Below, in pieces: positions 12,101 through 21,783 of a stretch of DNA of 64,000 nt. Position 1 is the stretch's first letter. Every line of letters starts with the position of its first letter. The stretch spans positions 56,217,321 through 56,281,320 of the forward strand of contig OZ007570.1 of NCBI GenBank assembly GCA_963931925.1. The letters run 5' to 3'. Origin of the DNA: Onchidella celtica (taxonomy: Eukaryota; Mollusca; Gastropoda; Systellommatophora; Onchidiidae). The translations under genes and the position numbers were made by a program. The notes beneath the pieces are model-generated. The model searched no databases. It was not told the DNA's origin and saw only the letters and a list, made by a program, of their open reading frames with translations.

Positions 12101-15100
12101 TGGTACACTGTTCTTAATACATAACAACTTCAGCAGTGGAAATTACATGAACGTACACACCCCCCTCCCCCAACCTTTGGCCACTCCTACTATCGTAAGG
12201 ACGTTACTCCTAATCAACACAGATCAAAAAGTTAAGTGTTGCAAATAATAATAATAGTAATAATATTATAGAGCTATATTTCGTAAAGCTCTGAGTTAGA
12301 ATCAATATAAAAGAAATCTGTATATTTAATGTACAGTACTCCTGTTATTTCTTTCTAACGAGAGACTGCGAAATTTTTTAATTTATTGTTTATCACATTA
12401 AAATTTCAAATTTGAGCCAATGTGTGCCAAATCCTGGTGCGACCAACAGGTTTTCTTTTTCTTTTTTTCTTTTTTGTTCAGTTTAAATTAAAGACCCTTA
12501 AATCGAAGACGCTAAATTTGGAAAGCTGAGTAAACTTACCTATAACAAATGCAGACAGAAATCCTCCAATCCCGAAGAATGTGGTGAAAAATCTCAGAAT
12601 GACAAAAGGAATGTAGGTGGAGACAAAGGCAGTGGCCAGACCAACGGCAAACTGTCCAGCAAAACCCATTAGTAAAACTTTCTTTCTTCCAATTCTGTGG
12701 AAGTGAAAAACAAAAGATTGTATTTGATATTTCATCACAACCTCTCTGCGGGAACTGATTTTGGCATAATTATGTTCATGAGTGACAGAGTTGTCTAACT
12801 CCACTTTCATTGGTATAAGAAAACGGACTTTGAGTTGTTTTTTTGTTGTTATTTTTAATTTAAAAAGTAGGCGTAAAGAAAAGACACGATATTATTTAAA
12901 TATTCCACCGCAGGCGGGTGGTACCTTTTTTTCTTTGAAAGTTGGGAAGGTTCTGTACAAGCTCACAAGGTTATTCCAATTCCCAACAACAGTGGAGCCA
13001 GACCTCACTAGGTTTAAAAATAGTTTAGAAACCTACTTATTTAGAAAGCATTTTGATTGTTGGTGGGATTTCTGTGCCGTGTCCAGCAAATTGGGTGTGC
13101 GTTTGTGCGTCCCATCGTGCGGGTGTGTGGTTGTGTTTGTATGCATGTGTGAGTTATTGTTTTGTTTTTCTCCCTGTAGAGTGCATCTGGCCGTCAGGAA
13201 AAGTTTAGTGCGCTGTACAGGGAAGGAGAATTTTCATGCGAGGTGACATAACGACTTTCTGAGTTCCTATTGCTCTTCGCGTTTACCCCAAACAAAAATA
13301 GGAATGCAGAAAGTCACGATGTCACTCCACATGAAAATTCCCGTTCCCATAGATCAATTAACTCTTCTATTAGTGTTATGTATTACCTGGCATAGTGGTT
13401 GATGGGGAAGGATTCGGCTTCCCGGTGTGGTTGCAGAAGTAGGACATTCAATAATGCACAATAAATATATTGCGAAAGTCGTTTTTACTTTTCTTATTCC
13501 AGATTGAGCCTAATGAATAGTTTCTCCTGACGTTCAACACGATCTCCGTCACAGACTAATAAAATACCCAGACTGGATGGTCCCATTGTGTGACGTCACA
13601 AAACAGCGAAAGGTCATGAACCATCCGCCATATTAGATTTAAGGTAGCGACCGACGCTTCAGCATAGCTACAATTTCGAATGATACCATTTTGACGCACC
13701 TACTGAACGCGGAAGTTTGGTTCCGCACCAAGAAATTAATACATGTACAACCAATCTTGACAAATAAAAAGAAATTTCTACTGCAGATAGAACTAGAATC
13801 GGAATTTCCCGAGCGGCGGCCATGTTGGTTATACAGTCGTCGCTCTGGAAATTCCGTAAAAAACGACACAGCCCGAAGCTCGTGTTTCCAGTCTGGTTAA
13901 TTTGTTAGTCTGTGATCTCCGTCCCTTAACTTTATTGATCCGAGTTGCTCCAGTAAAAAGAAAGAGTGCTTTCACAGAATTATGCGGGAGCGGCGTTTTG
14001 GTACACATGAAAACGTTTTTCTATTTCACTATTTGAAGGGCTTTTGACGTTTCCGTTGGCTTTTCCGTTTCCGTACAAAGAAAAACCAGCTTAACTTGGA
14101 CGTGCGGTGATTCTTGATGAAAACGTTGTAAATGCTGATAATGACCCCGATATTATTCACACCAATTTTCACCAGCATTGTGTCGATATAATTTATAAAG
14201 CTGCTGTCTACCGCTTTTCCATCTCTTCATCATTATGGTATTAGGGACACTAAGCAAAGAAATTTCATACGACCGGGCACGACGATCTAACTACAGCGGT
14301 GTTACTAATGTACATGACACTGGTGGGATGAAAATGGTGACAACGCCATGGTAGCCAGGATCTGGTACGTCGAGATGATACCGGCTGAAAAGACCGAGAT
14401 ATGATAATAATAAGGTAAGCCGGGAAAGACTGTGTATGACACTGTTTCTCGGTGTGTGTGTTTTGGGGGGGGGGGGTATTTTTTTCAATCGTTTGTATGT
14501 ACTGTACACAGTTTTTCCGATAATGGTGGGGCATACGCGTTTTTTTTTTTAATTGATGTGGGGCGTGGGACAAAAAAAAAAAGGGTTGAGAATCACTGAT
14601 CTATGATTAAAATAATAGGACGGAGAGGGCTGTCACTATGAACAAACTCACACGTCAGACAACATGCCCAGGATGAGAGAACCTCCCAGTAAACCACCCA
14701 TCAGGATCATGTTGGCATAGGTCCTCAAACTGACGTCGTCACACACCAAATCAGCCTGGAATAAATCACGCAAAACTGTTCAGTACATTTTACACATACA
14801 AAAACCTCTTAATTAAGTTGTGTTTTCATGTGCACGGAAACGGAAACGACAACAGAAACGTCAAAAACTCCTTCAAGTAGTGAAATAGAAAGAATGTTAT
14901 CATGTGTACGAAAACGCCGCCTCCGTGCATATGGAAACATTGTTTCTTTTTACTACTTGATGGGTTTATGACGATTCCGTTGTGGTTTCCGTTTAAGTAC
15001 GTATTATGAAAACACAGCTTTAAATATCTACACCTCACACCTTGAAAGCCTAATAAGTCATAAGTGCTTATTTTGGAGGAAATGAGCTAATACAACCCAA

Positions 15101-16214
15101 GGAGTCTTGGACTTTCAATGAACATTATCAACCTTTTCATAATGAGAGGAACAAGCTGACGTTTCCTTCAAAAACGACTTATCTTATTGGGGCCAAAAAT
15201 CACTTTAAAAAAAACATTCATTTCTCGAAACAATGGCAGTGACAATTACGACAATTAGGTTTTCATGGGGCGAATCTGGAAAAAGCTAAAAACAAGGACA
15301 TAAAACAAAAACACCAGAAAAAAGGAACACTCGTCCAACTTGAATTTATCTCTGTTTAAAAAAAAAAGACGTATCTGTTTTAATCTCGATTTTGAATATA
15401 ATGAGCGGAAAATTGTACTTTTGACATTTAAAGTTATGTCTTTAAATAAGAAGAAAAATCCAATCTGAGATTATTGCTTTTTTTTTAATGTGACAAAATA
15501 GTCTAATTTCAATTTGTCTATTTATCATTATTATCTTTTTTTTTTTTTTTTTGTCTGGTTGGTGGATTTAATGTTAAAGTGCTTTAACTGCCGGTGCAGG
15601 CATGTTGGAATTTTGGGATTTTTCTCATTTTTCCTGTCCCTGATCCTATGGGAGGTAGGACTGAGCCCCTAGTCTTCTCGGATAAGGACAGTTGCGCACG
15701 TTAAAGATACCTTGGCAGTTGGAAATCGAAAAGAGCAGGCTGAACATGTCGCTGCCCGGGCAAAATTAAGCAAAATTAAACAAAATTCATCCCTACCACT
15801 CCCTTCCCCTCCCACCTCATCTCCCCCCCCCCCCTCCCAAAGAAAAAAAACAACAACCCGCCGACTGGCGCTGCACTGTGGCGACGGCGTGTCTGCTCCA
15901 GCTGTAACTGGGCTACAATGACACAAAGGCAAATTTCCCAAATGGTATTAAAGAAGCATACAAAATACAAAAAAAAATTCCAGTCCTTCACCTGTGTAAT
16001 GAAGGTTGAGTCAAACGTATCTCTGTCGTACACCCATTTGCTACAAGTGAAGGTCTTGTTAGAATGGATGCTAGACGTTCCAGCCCCCTCGTACAGGTCA
16101 CACTCGGAGTAGTCTTCTTCTTCATCGTCCCAGGGAATGGACCTATTGACCAGGTCATCGTGCCACTGACCTTGACTTTTGTAAGTGTCGTTTAGAAGAC
16201 CCGGAAGAACACAT
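5930..16214 (-). CDS. SLC22-family organic cation/solute transporter-like gene, seven exons
   Basis: Seven minus-strand exons join in frame at every boundary: 16214-15992, 14755-14652, 12694-12540, 8998-8827, 7868-7653, 7377-7151 and 6111-5930. Together they are 1279 nt, about 426 residues of a family that usually has about 550. They cover the large extracellular loop with cysteines and three N-glycosylation sequons, the MFS signature SDVIGRKKVLL after TM2, the ESPRWL motif after TM6, and the TM10-11 block with SAELFPTIMRN. These mark the SLC22 major-facilitator group of polyspecific plasma-membrane carriers of organic cations, carnitine or anions; the substrate cannot be read from the sequence. 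The first exon (amino end and TM1) and the last exon (TM12 and tail) were not found. No stop or frameshift occurs, so the gene looks functional despite transposons in its introns. Confidence 0.93.
6112..7150 (-). other. Intron of the SLC22-like gene
   Basis: AT-rich non-coding sequence of 1039 bp with no element I recognise. Confidence 0.75.
7151..7377 (-). CDS. SLC22-like gene, TM7-TM9 exon
   Basis: Acceptor CTCTGCAG, donor TTCAG/GTTAGT. It encodes LVASMVYYGLSLNVGNLSG, NIYLNFFLSAVVELASYI, the loop LLDATGRKP, and a further helix ending PVIYGDS. YYGLSLN.GNL.GN.YLN is a hallmark of SLC22 TM7. The final G plus AC from the next exon makes an aspartate codon (GDSDVKWV). Confidence 0.93.
7653..7868 (-). 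CDS. SLC22-like gene, ESPRWL and central cytosolic loop exon
   Basis: Acceptor TTTCAG, donor AACTG/GTTTGT. It encodes YLPESPRWLISRGRYEDAAK, a charged cytosolic loop (KMLKLEDLEQEGQGEKIWHM) and the start of TM7 (LVIFFNW). The donor is non-consensus at +3 to +6, but it is the only one that keeps the next exon in frame (NW then LVASMVYYG). Confidence 0.9.
7869..8826 (-). other. Intron of the SLC22-like gene
   Basis: 958 bp non-coding. It contains a G run at 8283-8293; no transposon or RNA gene is evident. Confidence 0.75.
8827..8998 (-). CDS. SLC22-like gene, TM5-TM6 exon
   Basis: Acceptor CTACAG, donor TTTTA/GTGAGT. It encodes MELVGPSYRKISGIVIEFF through FRDWRHLQIAVSVP to PIFF. The MELVGP.YR and WR.LQ blocks are diagnostic of SLC22 carriers. 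The exit phase fits the next exon, which starts with one base and then YLPESPRW. The LINE at 9205-12106 lies in the intron before this exon. Confidence 0.93.
9121..9146. repeat. (AAC)n microsatellite
   Basis: About eight AAC units, in the intron between the 12694-12540 and 8998-8827 exons. Confidence 0.9.
9325..9687 (-). pseudogene. LINE carboxy-terminal region with zinc-finger-like motif
   Basis: The HRMENDRIPRQILYGELATG segment is the expected continuation after the frame break, followed by FKDTCKVTMKAFNI and WENLASDRSRWRQ. It ends CNHCHRTLGSNIGRISHERSC, written here only as a C..C...(R)IGR.SH..(S)C pattern. This tail is shared in form with the LINE fragments at 27596-28423 and 36060-36340. 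Confidence 0.85.
9677..10495 (-). pseudogene. LINE RT carboxy half
   Basis: The sequence FAVNSGVKQGCVLAPTLFG is RT block 4, and LLFADDAAIVAH contains the catalytic FADD. GKFCYLGSTISG and LLYGSETWTTY are thumb and connection motifs typical of this LINE group. The frame is lost at the homopolymer near 9717-9725; downstream residues are carried by the frame at 9325-9687. Confidence 0.88.
10344..12106 (-). pseudogene. LINE endonuclease (carboxy part) and RT amino half
   Basis: Open from about 12106 (KDIFYEALQ, no start) with a formal ATG at 12080. LLILGDFNARVG and the DTDHALV motif are APE-endonuclease signatures. RT blocks follow: PAEVLKDLKGPLLPHLYNLL, KNKGDKGDCNNYRGISLL, QCGFRSKRSTIDMIF and the catalytic-core aspartate in FVDLTKAFDTVSR. 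Around 10455 the frame slips and the remaining residues to 10344 are nonsense; the RT continues in the frame that opens at 10495. Confidence 0.88.
12540..12694 (-). CDS. SLC22-like gene, TM3-TM4 exon
   Basis: Acceptor TTCCACAG, donor ATAG/GTAAGT. It begins IGRKKVLLMGFAGQFAVG and ends FGIGGFLSAFVIG. The IGRKK part completes the major-facilitator A motif. The last base is the first base of a glycine codon finished by exon 8998-8827, giving the expected GMELVGP. Confidence 0.92.
12905..13085 (+). pseudogene. Degenerate LINE carboxy-terminal remnant
   Basis: The plus strand encodes FQFPTTVEPDLTRFKNSLE and YLFRKHFD, resembling the LP..(x)..FK..L.T.LF tail that ends many LINE ORF2 proteins. Upstream coding sequence is not recognisable. 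A GT-rich stretch follows. The call is tentative and rests on this one motif. Confidence 0.4.
13542..13922. mobile_element. Non-autonomous TIR DNA transposon with perfect 8-bp target duplication
   Basis: The 365-bp body 13550-13914 is flanked by ATCTCCGT on both sides (13542-13549 and 13915-13922). The ends are inverted repeats: CACAGACTAATAAAATA on the left and the reverse complement of CACAGACTAACAAATTA on the right, extending to CCAGACTGGA on both sides. There is no coding capacity. An 8-bp duplication fits hAT or P superfamilies; the terminal CACAG does not decide between them. Confidence 0.8.
13987..14093. mobile_element. Palindromic MITE, partial copy 1
   Basis: This is the right-hand half of the family seen complete at 14817-15019: TACACATGAAAACG, CTATTTCACTA.TTGAAG, then TTTTGACGTTTCCG and the end ACCAGC followed by TTAA. 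The left half is missing. Confidence 0.65.
14583..14599. mobile_element. Terminal fragment of a hAT-like element
   Basis: GGGTTGAGAATCACTG is the reverse complement of the CAGTG.TTCTCAACC terminus typical of hAT elements, as at 50470 and 59441-59454. The other end was not found. Confidence 0.4.
14652..14755 (-). CDS. SLC22-like gene, TM2 exon
   Basis: Acceptor TTCCAG, donor GT/GTGAGT. It encodes ADLVCDDVSLRTYANMILMG and the following glycine-rich helix, ending in SD, the start of the MFS loop signature completed by the next exon. The last two bases form a valine codon with the first base of exon 12694-12540. Confidence 0.9.
14817..15019. mobile_element. Palindromic MITE, complete copy 2
   Basis: It is flanked by TTAA on both sides (14813-14816 and 15020-15023). 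The left end GTTGTGTTTTCATGTG matches the reverse complement of the right end ATGAAAACACAGCT. Inside, GTAGTGAAATAGAAAG faces CTTTTTACTAC, so the whole 203 bp can fold on itself. Runs of GGAAAC and GTTTCC dominate. There is no coding potential. TTAA flanks suggest mobilisation by a piggyBac-like transposase, which is an inference. Confidence 0.72.
15588..15952 (+). mobile_element. tRNA-derived SINE, head-truncated
   Basis: It begins within the end of the tRNA-like head (CCGGTGCAGGCATGTTGG) and shares the body and tail of the SINE at 24460-24881, including GCACGTTAAAGATACCTTGG, the GAAAAGAGCAGGC segment and CAAAGGCAAATTTCCCAAAT. It lies in the intron just before the SLC22 loop exon ends at 15992. 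Confidence 0.75.
15992..16214 (-). CDS. SLC22-like gene, exon with extracellular loop
   Basis: The acceptor CTCAG precedes 16214 and the donor CAG/GTGAAG follows 15992. The exon encodes about 74 residues beginning CVLPGLLNDTYK and ending SKWVYDRDTFDSTFITQ, the classic SLC22 loop between TM1 and TM2. It holds sequons NDT, NRS and NKT, a run of acidic residues (WDDEEEDY) and conserved cysteines. It enters with one base of a split codon, so an upstream exon ending in phase 2 must exist. Confidence 0.9.
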
Positions 16215-16421
16215 CTGAGAACAGAGTTAAAAAGTTTTCATTCATTATTTCGTTCATTGAAGTCCACTTATTCATTCATCTAAAAATACACTTGTTCATT
16301 CATTTAAGAAAAATCACTTATTTCTTCATTTAAAAAATCTTAAATTACTCATTTATTCGTTTAAAAATTCATCTCTTCATTCATTAAAAAAAAAAAGACT
16401 TATTCATATTTTATTTAATGA

Positions 16422-17361
16422 ACTAGCTGAGTACCCGTTCGATGAACAGGTTTGTGTAGTTTTTTTTTGTTGTTTTTTAGGTAAAACTTAAGACGTCTGT
16501 GAACTAAGAAAGGCATTAATGCTGCATAGATAGCTTATAAGAGAGATGCAAACAACAAAAGACATCACTTCAGACAGAAAGTAATAAGAACAAAAGCCGA
16601 GATGAGTAGGGTCATCCCAAAAACTCAGCGATAGGACAGTACACAGTGTACAGTGGTGCGCACCGAAAATTTTCAGGAAGTGATGATGTCATAAAAACCA
16701 ACAGCATGTCAATGAGCCTAGCGAAAATTGGGGAAACAATAAATTTCCAATAAAAAAAACTACACCGATTTGAGACTTCTATTAAAAACTGTGCACCCTT
16801 ACATCCATTCTGATGTACCATATAAAATTTGAAGTCTGAGTGTTGAGTAGTTCAGAAGCCTTTTGCAACGAAAAATCTCAAGTCCACAAATATATATAAC
16901 TAGCTGAGGTCACCGACCCTGCCCGGGATAAATGGGTTTGAATATTAGTTTCAGTTCTGGGTGGTTATTATGGACCTGCTTCATCTTGCCTGTTCCTATT
17001 TGTTTATTTTATTTTTGTTTGTTTGATTTTAAATAAGTCTTACTGCTCTGCCTTTGTGAGCTAACACTCTGCGCATCCCGCACAATAGCATGATTTGCGC
17101 ACGGGTTAGTGTGTTTGATAGTGTACACATCGCAGGAAGTGATAACGAAACCTTAAAATGGCGAACCATGACTCGAAATAGATCTGAATGATGGCGAAAC
17201 AATAAATTTCCAGTAAAAAAAACTACACCGATTTGAGACTTCTATTAAAAACTGTGCACCCTTACATCCATTCTGATGCACCATATAAAATTTGAAGTCT
17301 GAGTGTTGAATGGTTCAGAAGCCTTTTGCAACGAAAAATCTCAAGTCCACAAATATATATA
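16422..17361. repeat. Two tandem units of an unclassified interspersed repeat
   Basis: Unit 1 (16422-16898) starts AACTAGCTGAGTACCCG; unit 2 (16899-17361) starts AACTAGCTGAGGTCACCG. The last 166 bp are almost identical (16733-16898 and 17196-17361, offset 463), while the first parts are diverged. Unit 2 runs into a GATATA microsatellite. The AGCTGAG...CCCGGG start resembles a widespread invertebrate repeat end, but I cannot name the family. Confidence 0.7.
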
Positions 17362-17407
17362 GATATAGATATAGATATAGATATAGAAGATAGATAGATA
17401 TAGATTC
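17352..17407. repeat. (GATATA)n / (GATA)n microsatellite
   Basis: Runs of ATATAG and GATAGATA directly after the tandem repeat unit. Confidence 0.9.
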
Positions 17408-17584
17408 ACTTATTCATTCACTTGAAGATTCACTTATTGATTCATTTCAAAAGTTTCTTATTCATTCATTTAAAGTGTCACGGTTACATTCATCTATTTC
17501 TGTCAGTGTTCCTTTCACAAGCCATCTTTTTATTGGTTGTTCTACCTGTATATTTCTGATTAAGTCACTGATAGCTAGCTTATT

Positions 17585-17866
17585 TTGGTTTAGAGACAAG
17601 GTCCTCGCCTCTCATGCCGAAGATACCTGGTTTGATCCCCGGTCGGTGCAAGCATATTGGAATTTGTTTATGGGAAAAATTCCTGCCTCTGATCCAATGG
17701 TAGGTAGGATCGATGCACCTAGTCTTCTCGGATAACGGCGAAAAACTCGGAGGGCCCATGTGCACGTTGCGCAAGTTAAAGATACCTTGGCAGTTAAGAG
17801 TAGAGAAGAGCAGGCCGAACGGGGGCCACTGCCTGTGCAAAATTCTAAAGAACTGATCCCTACCAC
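17585..17866 (+). mobile_element. tRNA-derived SINE
   Basis: The head (GGTTTAGAGACAAGGTCCTC and GGTTTGATCCCCGGTCGG) retains A-box and B-box-like sequence. The body shares GTAGGATCGA.GCACCTAG, CTCGGAGGGCCC.TGTGCACG, TTAAAGATACCTTGGCAG with the copies at 15588 and 24460. The tail is shorter and diverged. Confidence 0.75.
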
Positions 17867-19261
17867 ACAAACATACAGAAACAAGAACAAGAGAAATAAC
17901 AACACGAAAAAATGAGACGTAAATGCCAAGAACAGTGAAACCTCCTAAAACAGCGTAGCTTCTTTTGGCTTGTTATTAATGCTAAATATAAAACTGTTCC
18001 ATTAGCTATGAAAAAAAAAACACAAAAAAACAATTGCATACCGAAAAGACATTAGAAAAAGGAAACAGAAAATATATACTCGTTACTTTTTCGGTCTTTG
18101 CCGATTTCCATTCCCCGAATAATTTCCTCTGCTCCATTAAAGGCTTAGCCTTGTGTCTTTGGTGTAATATCGAGTGGGTTGACATAGAAGCAGAGGAAAA
18201 ACAGACGAAACGGTAGACAAGAAGGAGGAGATGAAAGAAGAAGAAAGAGAAGAAAGGAAAGGAGGAAAAGAAAGGGATGAATGAGGGGGAGAAGGGGCAG
18301 GGGATGGATGACATTGCACAGAGGATCCATTCTTGCACGAGACTGTCATCCCCAAAGTTACACTCTTGAGCTATCGTTTTTTTTTTTAAACCTTTTATGC
18401 AGCTTGAAGAATTTGTATGGACTGTAATAAATTGTGGAACTGGTTTCTGTTGGGGTTTTTTTTTTTCCATTTCTTAAAATTTTATATCTAATTCCATTTT
18501 TCTGTAGTAAGTGGAGGTGGCCTTTTCTTGAACTCAGCATGTTGTTTTCATCTAACTAAGGAATCCCTTATTCCAACAGACCATCAGTCTCCTGTACTTT
18601 AATTTCACACGACTTGTCAACGAACCACACTTCACAATGTCAACACCTCTGTACAATGGATGCATGAAAATTCATACATATTATGCTAATAAGTTTTCAA
18701 GGAGCATGGCGAATTCATGCTCTGACGTTGGTCGAGCTTGGCGAGGGGCAGTAACAGTGTCGCATATCCAGGCCTAGAGTGTTTGCTTTCCTCTGGTAGG
18801 CATCATTAAAATGCAGGGCATGAACTCCCGGGAACGGAGCTGAAAGCTTTGAAGTAGCCAGCCATAACAATTTCTCCAGAGGACAATAAAGATGTAGGTC
18901 AGAGGTGAATAAAGCGTAGACAGTGGTGTATTTGCAAGGCAGTTGCCGCATGGGAATATGAAACTGGATCGAGTTCGTACAAAATATAATTATAATTATA
19001 TTATAATATTATATATTGTAAAAATCATCTATAGGCCATTCTGAATATTCAGACAATATTGATTTAACAGAGGTTTCTTATTAGGGCAAGGTCACTGCGT
19101 ATAAACACAATAATTTCCATTAATTTTGCGTTCAAGTGATAGTATTTATTTTATAGAGAATGTAGGCCCCTATCTGAAAGTATGCTTACTGTTTCCCCTG
19201 TGTACACCTTACATAAATCAGTTTCACTGGCATTTCTGTAGTTTCTTTGATTTTTTATACT
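17867..19261. other. Intergenic stretch, nothing recognised
   Basis: AT-rich with a purine-rich patch at 18200-18300. A hydrophobic minus-strand frame at 18715-18951 was considered as a first exon of the transporter and not accepted. Confidence 0.6.
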
Positions 19262-19378
19262 CGTGAAGAGGTGTTTTCATATGTACGGACAGACACCCAA
19301 GAGAACATTCTTTCTATTTCACAACTTGAAGGATGTTCGGCGTTTCCTTTTCCGTACACATGAAAATCCAGCTTGGAC
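19262..19378. mobile_element. Palindromic MITE, partial copy 3
   Basis: GGTGTTTTCATATGTACGG at the left and CCGTACACATGAAAATCCAG at the right frame a core with TTTCTATTTCACAACTTGAA. It is shorter than copies 2 and 4, about 117 bp. Confidence 0.6.
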
Positions 19379-21520
19379 CTATGAAAATCATTGGCTTTTC
19401 TCGCAGCTGTTCCGACAACCGAACCTAACCCCGCAGAAACACCTGTTTGGATGCCTATAAAGTTTAGGTTGTATGTTGATCTTCTTGTTTTTTTAGCAGT
19501 GTAACCAAAGGCATCACACAATACTTCATAATTTGCAGTTTCACATCACTACAAGGGTTTGTTCCTTCAGTAAGCAGTAACCAAAAGTATCTCATAATAC
19601 TCCACACTTTGCAGTATCACATCGCTACGAAGGTTAGCTCCTTCAGCAAGAAGTGCGCAAAATCCTACATGTGATTTGTAAAGAAAAAAAAAAAGCCAAC
19701 AAATGTCTGAAATTGTTTAGCTGATGAACTCCTGATCTCCCGTTTACCGAGAGCTCCCGGCACATTTACATTTAAGTTTGGCACGCCACATCGTGGTGAA
19801 ATGTCAGAAAAAGTTTAAACTGAAAGAAAACAAAAAAACACAGCAAAGGAAATAGCAACCCCTGGCTGCGACAGACGGAACTCTGAAAAGAGAAGACCTA
19901 GAAGTAAACTCATGTTGCGAAAGAGAGATACTTTGTGGGATGAGCACCAAAATTCACTTCATTCGGACAGATGTTTTTTGTTTGATTGTTTGTTTACTCG
20001 TTGTTTTTCAGAAATAGAGTCTGCAAACCACAGTCACAGTGGGTGTAAAGAAGTAGTGATGGTTCAAGGCAAGGGAAATTGTAATGTAAAACGAGGTCAT
20101 TTTAGTCATGCCGCAGCCATGAGTTTTTACAGCTGAATGTCAAGCGCGTCAGAAAACAAAGACAAAATTATTAAGTAGCCTAATACTAAAACGAAGGACC
20201 ACATTTGTTAGCAAAGGGGATGATGGAAAAAAAAAACTGCTGAGAACAAATCCCCTCACCTCTTTCCCCCCCAATACAAACAGCAACGACAGTAACAACA
20301 CTAACACAACAACTGTCAATCAAGATAAGAATGGTAAAGAAATCACAGGAGATTCAGAGGAGATTTTGTAACGTGAAAAACCTTAGAATATGAAAATATT
20401 TGTGACACTATTGGAATCACTGGCTGAAAGTCCTTTACATTTTTTTTGCTTTTGCTCAGGTCACTACACTGTTACATTTTTAGATGTTCAGGTTGTCAAT
20501 GAGGAGATAGCATTGCCGTTAGCGTTGGGCATCGAATTGCTTTTGGGTGAACCGGATTTTTGGATCGTCCACTTCAAAGTGTCTGGATATCCAGATAATG
20601 ATCCAAATGTTAGATCAGTTAAGAAAATCAGGTTTCGACCCTCGATCCTGTTCGAGGAGAGTGGACGGTTGTGGTTTACAAGTTTGCTGACTTCAAAGAG
20701 GGTCGGTGGGTTATTTCCACTCGCTTTGATCTAGTTTTCCTCCCTGGGAGTTCCTTTGAGGCACACGAAACTTTGTAAGTGTCCGTGCCCGTAAAAGGGA
20801 GGGGGCGGTGGTGGGGGGGGGGGGAGGGGGGGCGGTGAGAGAGTGAGATGATATTGTTTTGTTTTTTGTTTTGTCTCGGAGACGACGCGGAGACAAACTT
20901 CATCAATACAGAACGAGTCTTTGATCTAGATTTCTAAAACCAAGTCGGCAGCTGGTCGCAATATCCAAATCTAAATCTGGACTCTCTCCCAACACTAATT
21001 TCCGTTTAACTGGCACCTGCAGCATCCAAATTATGAACCAAGTAATAATGACGACAATAATTACATTTCCCATCGCTTTTATCACTCTTTTACCTTTATC
21101 ATTGTCAAAAAGCATCACGAGATCATTCGAAAAAGAAAAAAAAAACAGGTTTAAAAAAAAAATTCATAATCGAAAATCCCACAACGAAAGTTACTTTTAC
21201 CCAAGCTCAATCTGTAAACACAAGGAAAGTCCACACTGTAACTTAAACACTAAAATTTACACGAGAAAGTTGCCCTGTTTTACAGTCTCACTTATAGTTT
21301 CAAATTCAAAGTAGAGAAAACATTGCCTTCAGTTTGCGGCAAGCACTTTTCTATCTCATAATTATTCATGAGCTATGCAAATCTTGGAGTAAGAATAATA
21401 GAAAGAGCGGGTAGGATGAGGTGGAAAAATGTCAATTAGGAGAAGTAGAGAAGGAGCGGGGATGAGAGATAATTAGAAAGACGCTTTTTTACAGGTGTGA
21501 AGTGGTCGGCAAAGAAACGT
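19379..21520. other. Intergenic stretch, no supported gene
   Basis: No RNA gene, transposon or conserved protein recognised. A plus-strand frame at 20390-20734 is open for 114 codons but matches nothing I know. A G-rich run occurs at 20800-20835. Confidence 0.55.
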
Positions 21521-21530
21521 TGAGAGAGAG

Positions 21531-21590
<60 letters not shown>

Positions 21591-21591
21591 G
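21521..21591. repeat. (GA)n microsatellite
   Basis: Almost pure GA for about 70 bp. The copy of the dispersed repeat at 21641 follows. Confidence 0.95.
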
Positions 21592-21640
21592 AAATGTTCC
21601 TGGCGTACTCGGTAGAACGTGGATTAACCATTTAGGCCAT

Positions 21641-21783
21641 GCGCGCACTATGTTAAAATTAACCACCCTTCAATGCAAGTAATCTTTCGCGTGGCGTGCA
21701 GCACTGTAAACTCTTTGCCAAGCAAGCAAAGATCTGCGTTTGCACCCCGTGCAGCAGGCGAAACGGGATAGTGCGCGCGGCCC
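21641..21783. repeat. Dispersed repeat, copy 1
   Basis: It begins GCGCGCACTATGTTAAAATT and ends GTGCGCGCGGCCC. The same sequence recurs at 31444-31555 in the same orientation, about 95% alike, with a 30-bp segment missing there. The family is unknown. Confidence 0.7.

Larger units (their letters stand above)
9205..12106 (-). mobile_element. 5'-truncated non-LTR retrotransposon (LINE) in an intron
   Basis: The order on the minus strand is the last third of an APE-type endonuclease, a reverse transcriptase, and a carboxy-terminal region with a zinc-finger-like C..C motif. The 5' end is lost inside the endonuclease near 12106. The 3' end is estimated at about 9205 from a GGTCATCA motif shared with the tail of the LINE at 27458-28441. 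The frame is broken at least twice, near 10455 and at the T run near 9720. I saw no convincing target-site duplication. It is inserted antisense to nothing: it lies in the same orientation as the host gene. The clade is not assigned; the C-terminal WxGHxxRM and C..C architecture is widespread in invertebrate LINEs. Confidence 0.88.

Noticed and set aside
18715-18951. Hydrophobic minus-strand frame as first exon of the SLC22-like gene
   Set aside because: Only a vague LSAPF..VHAL resemblance, no fitting donor phase and no cysteine at the expected place.
20390-20734. 114-codon plus-strand frame with ordinary amino-acid composition
   Set aside because: No recognisable domain, no splice context and no related copy in the window; length is possible by chance.
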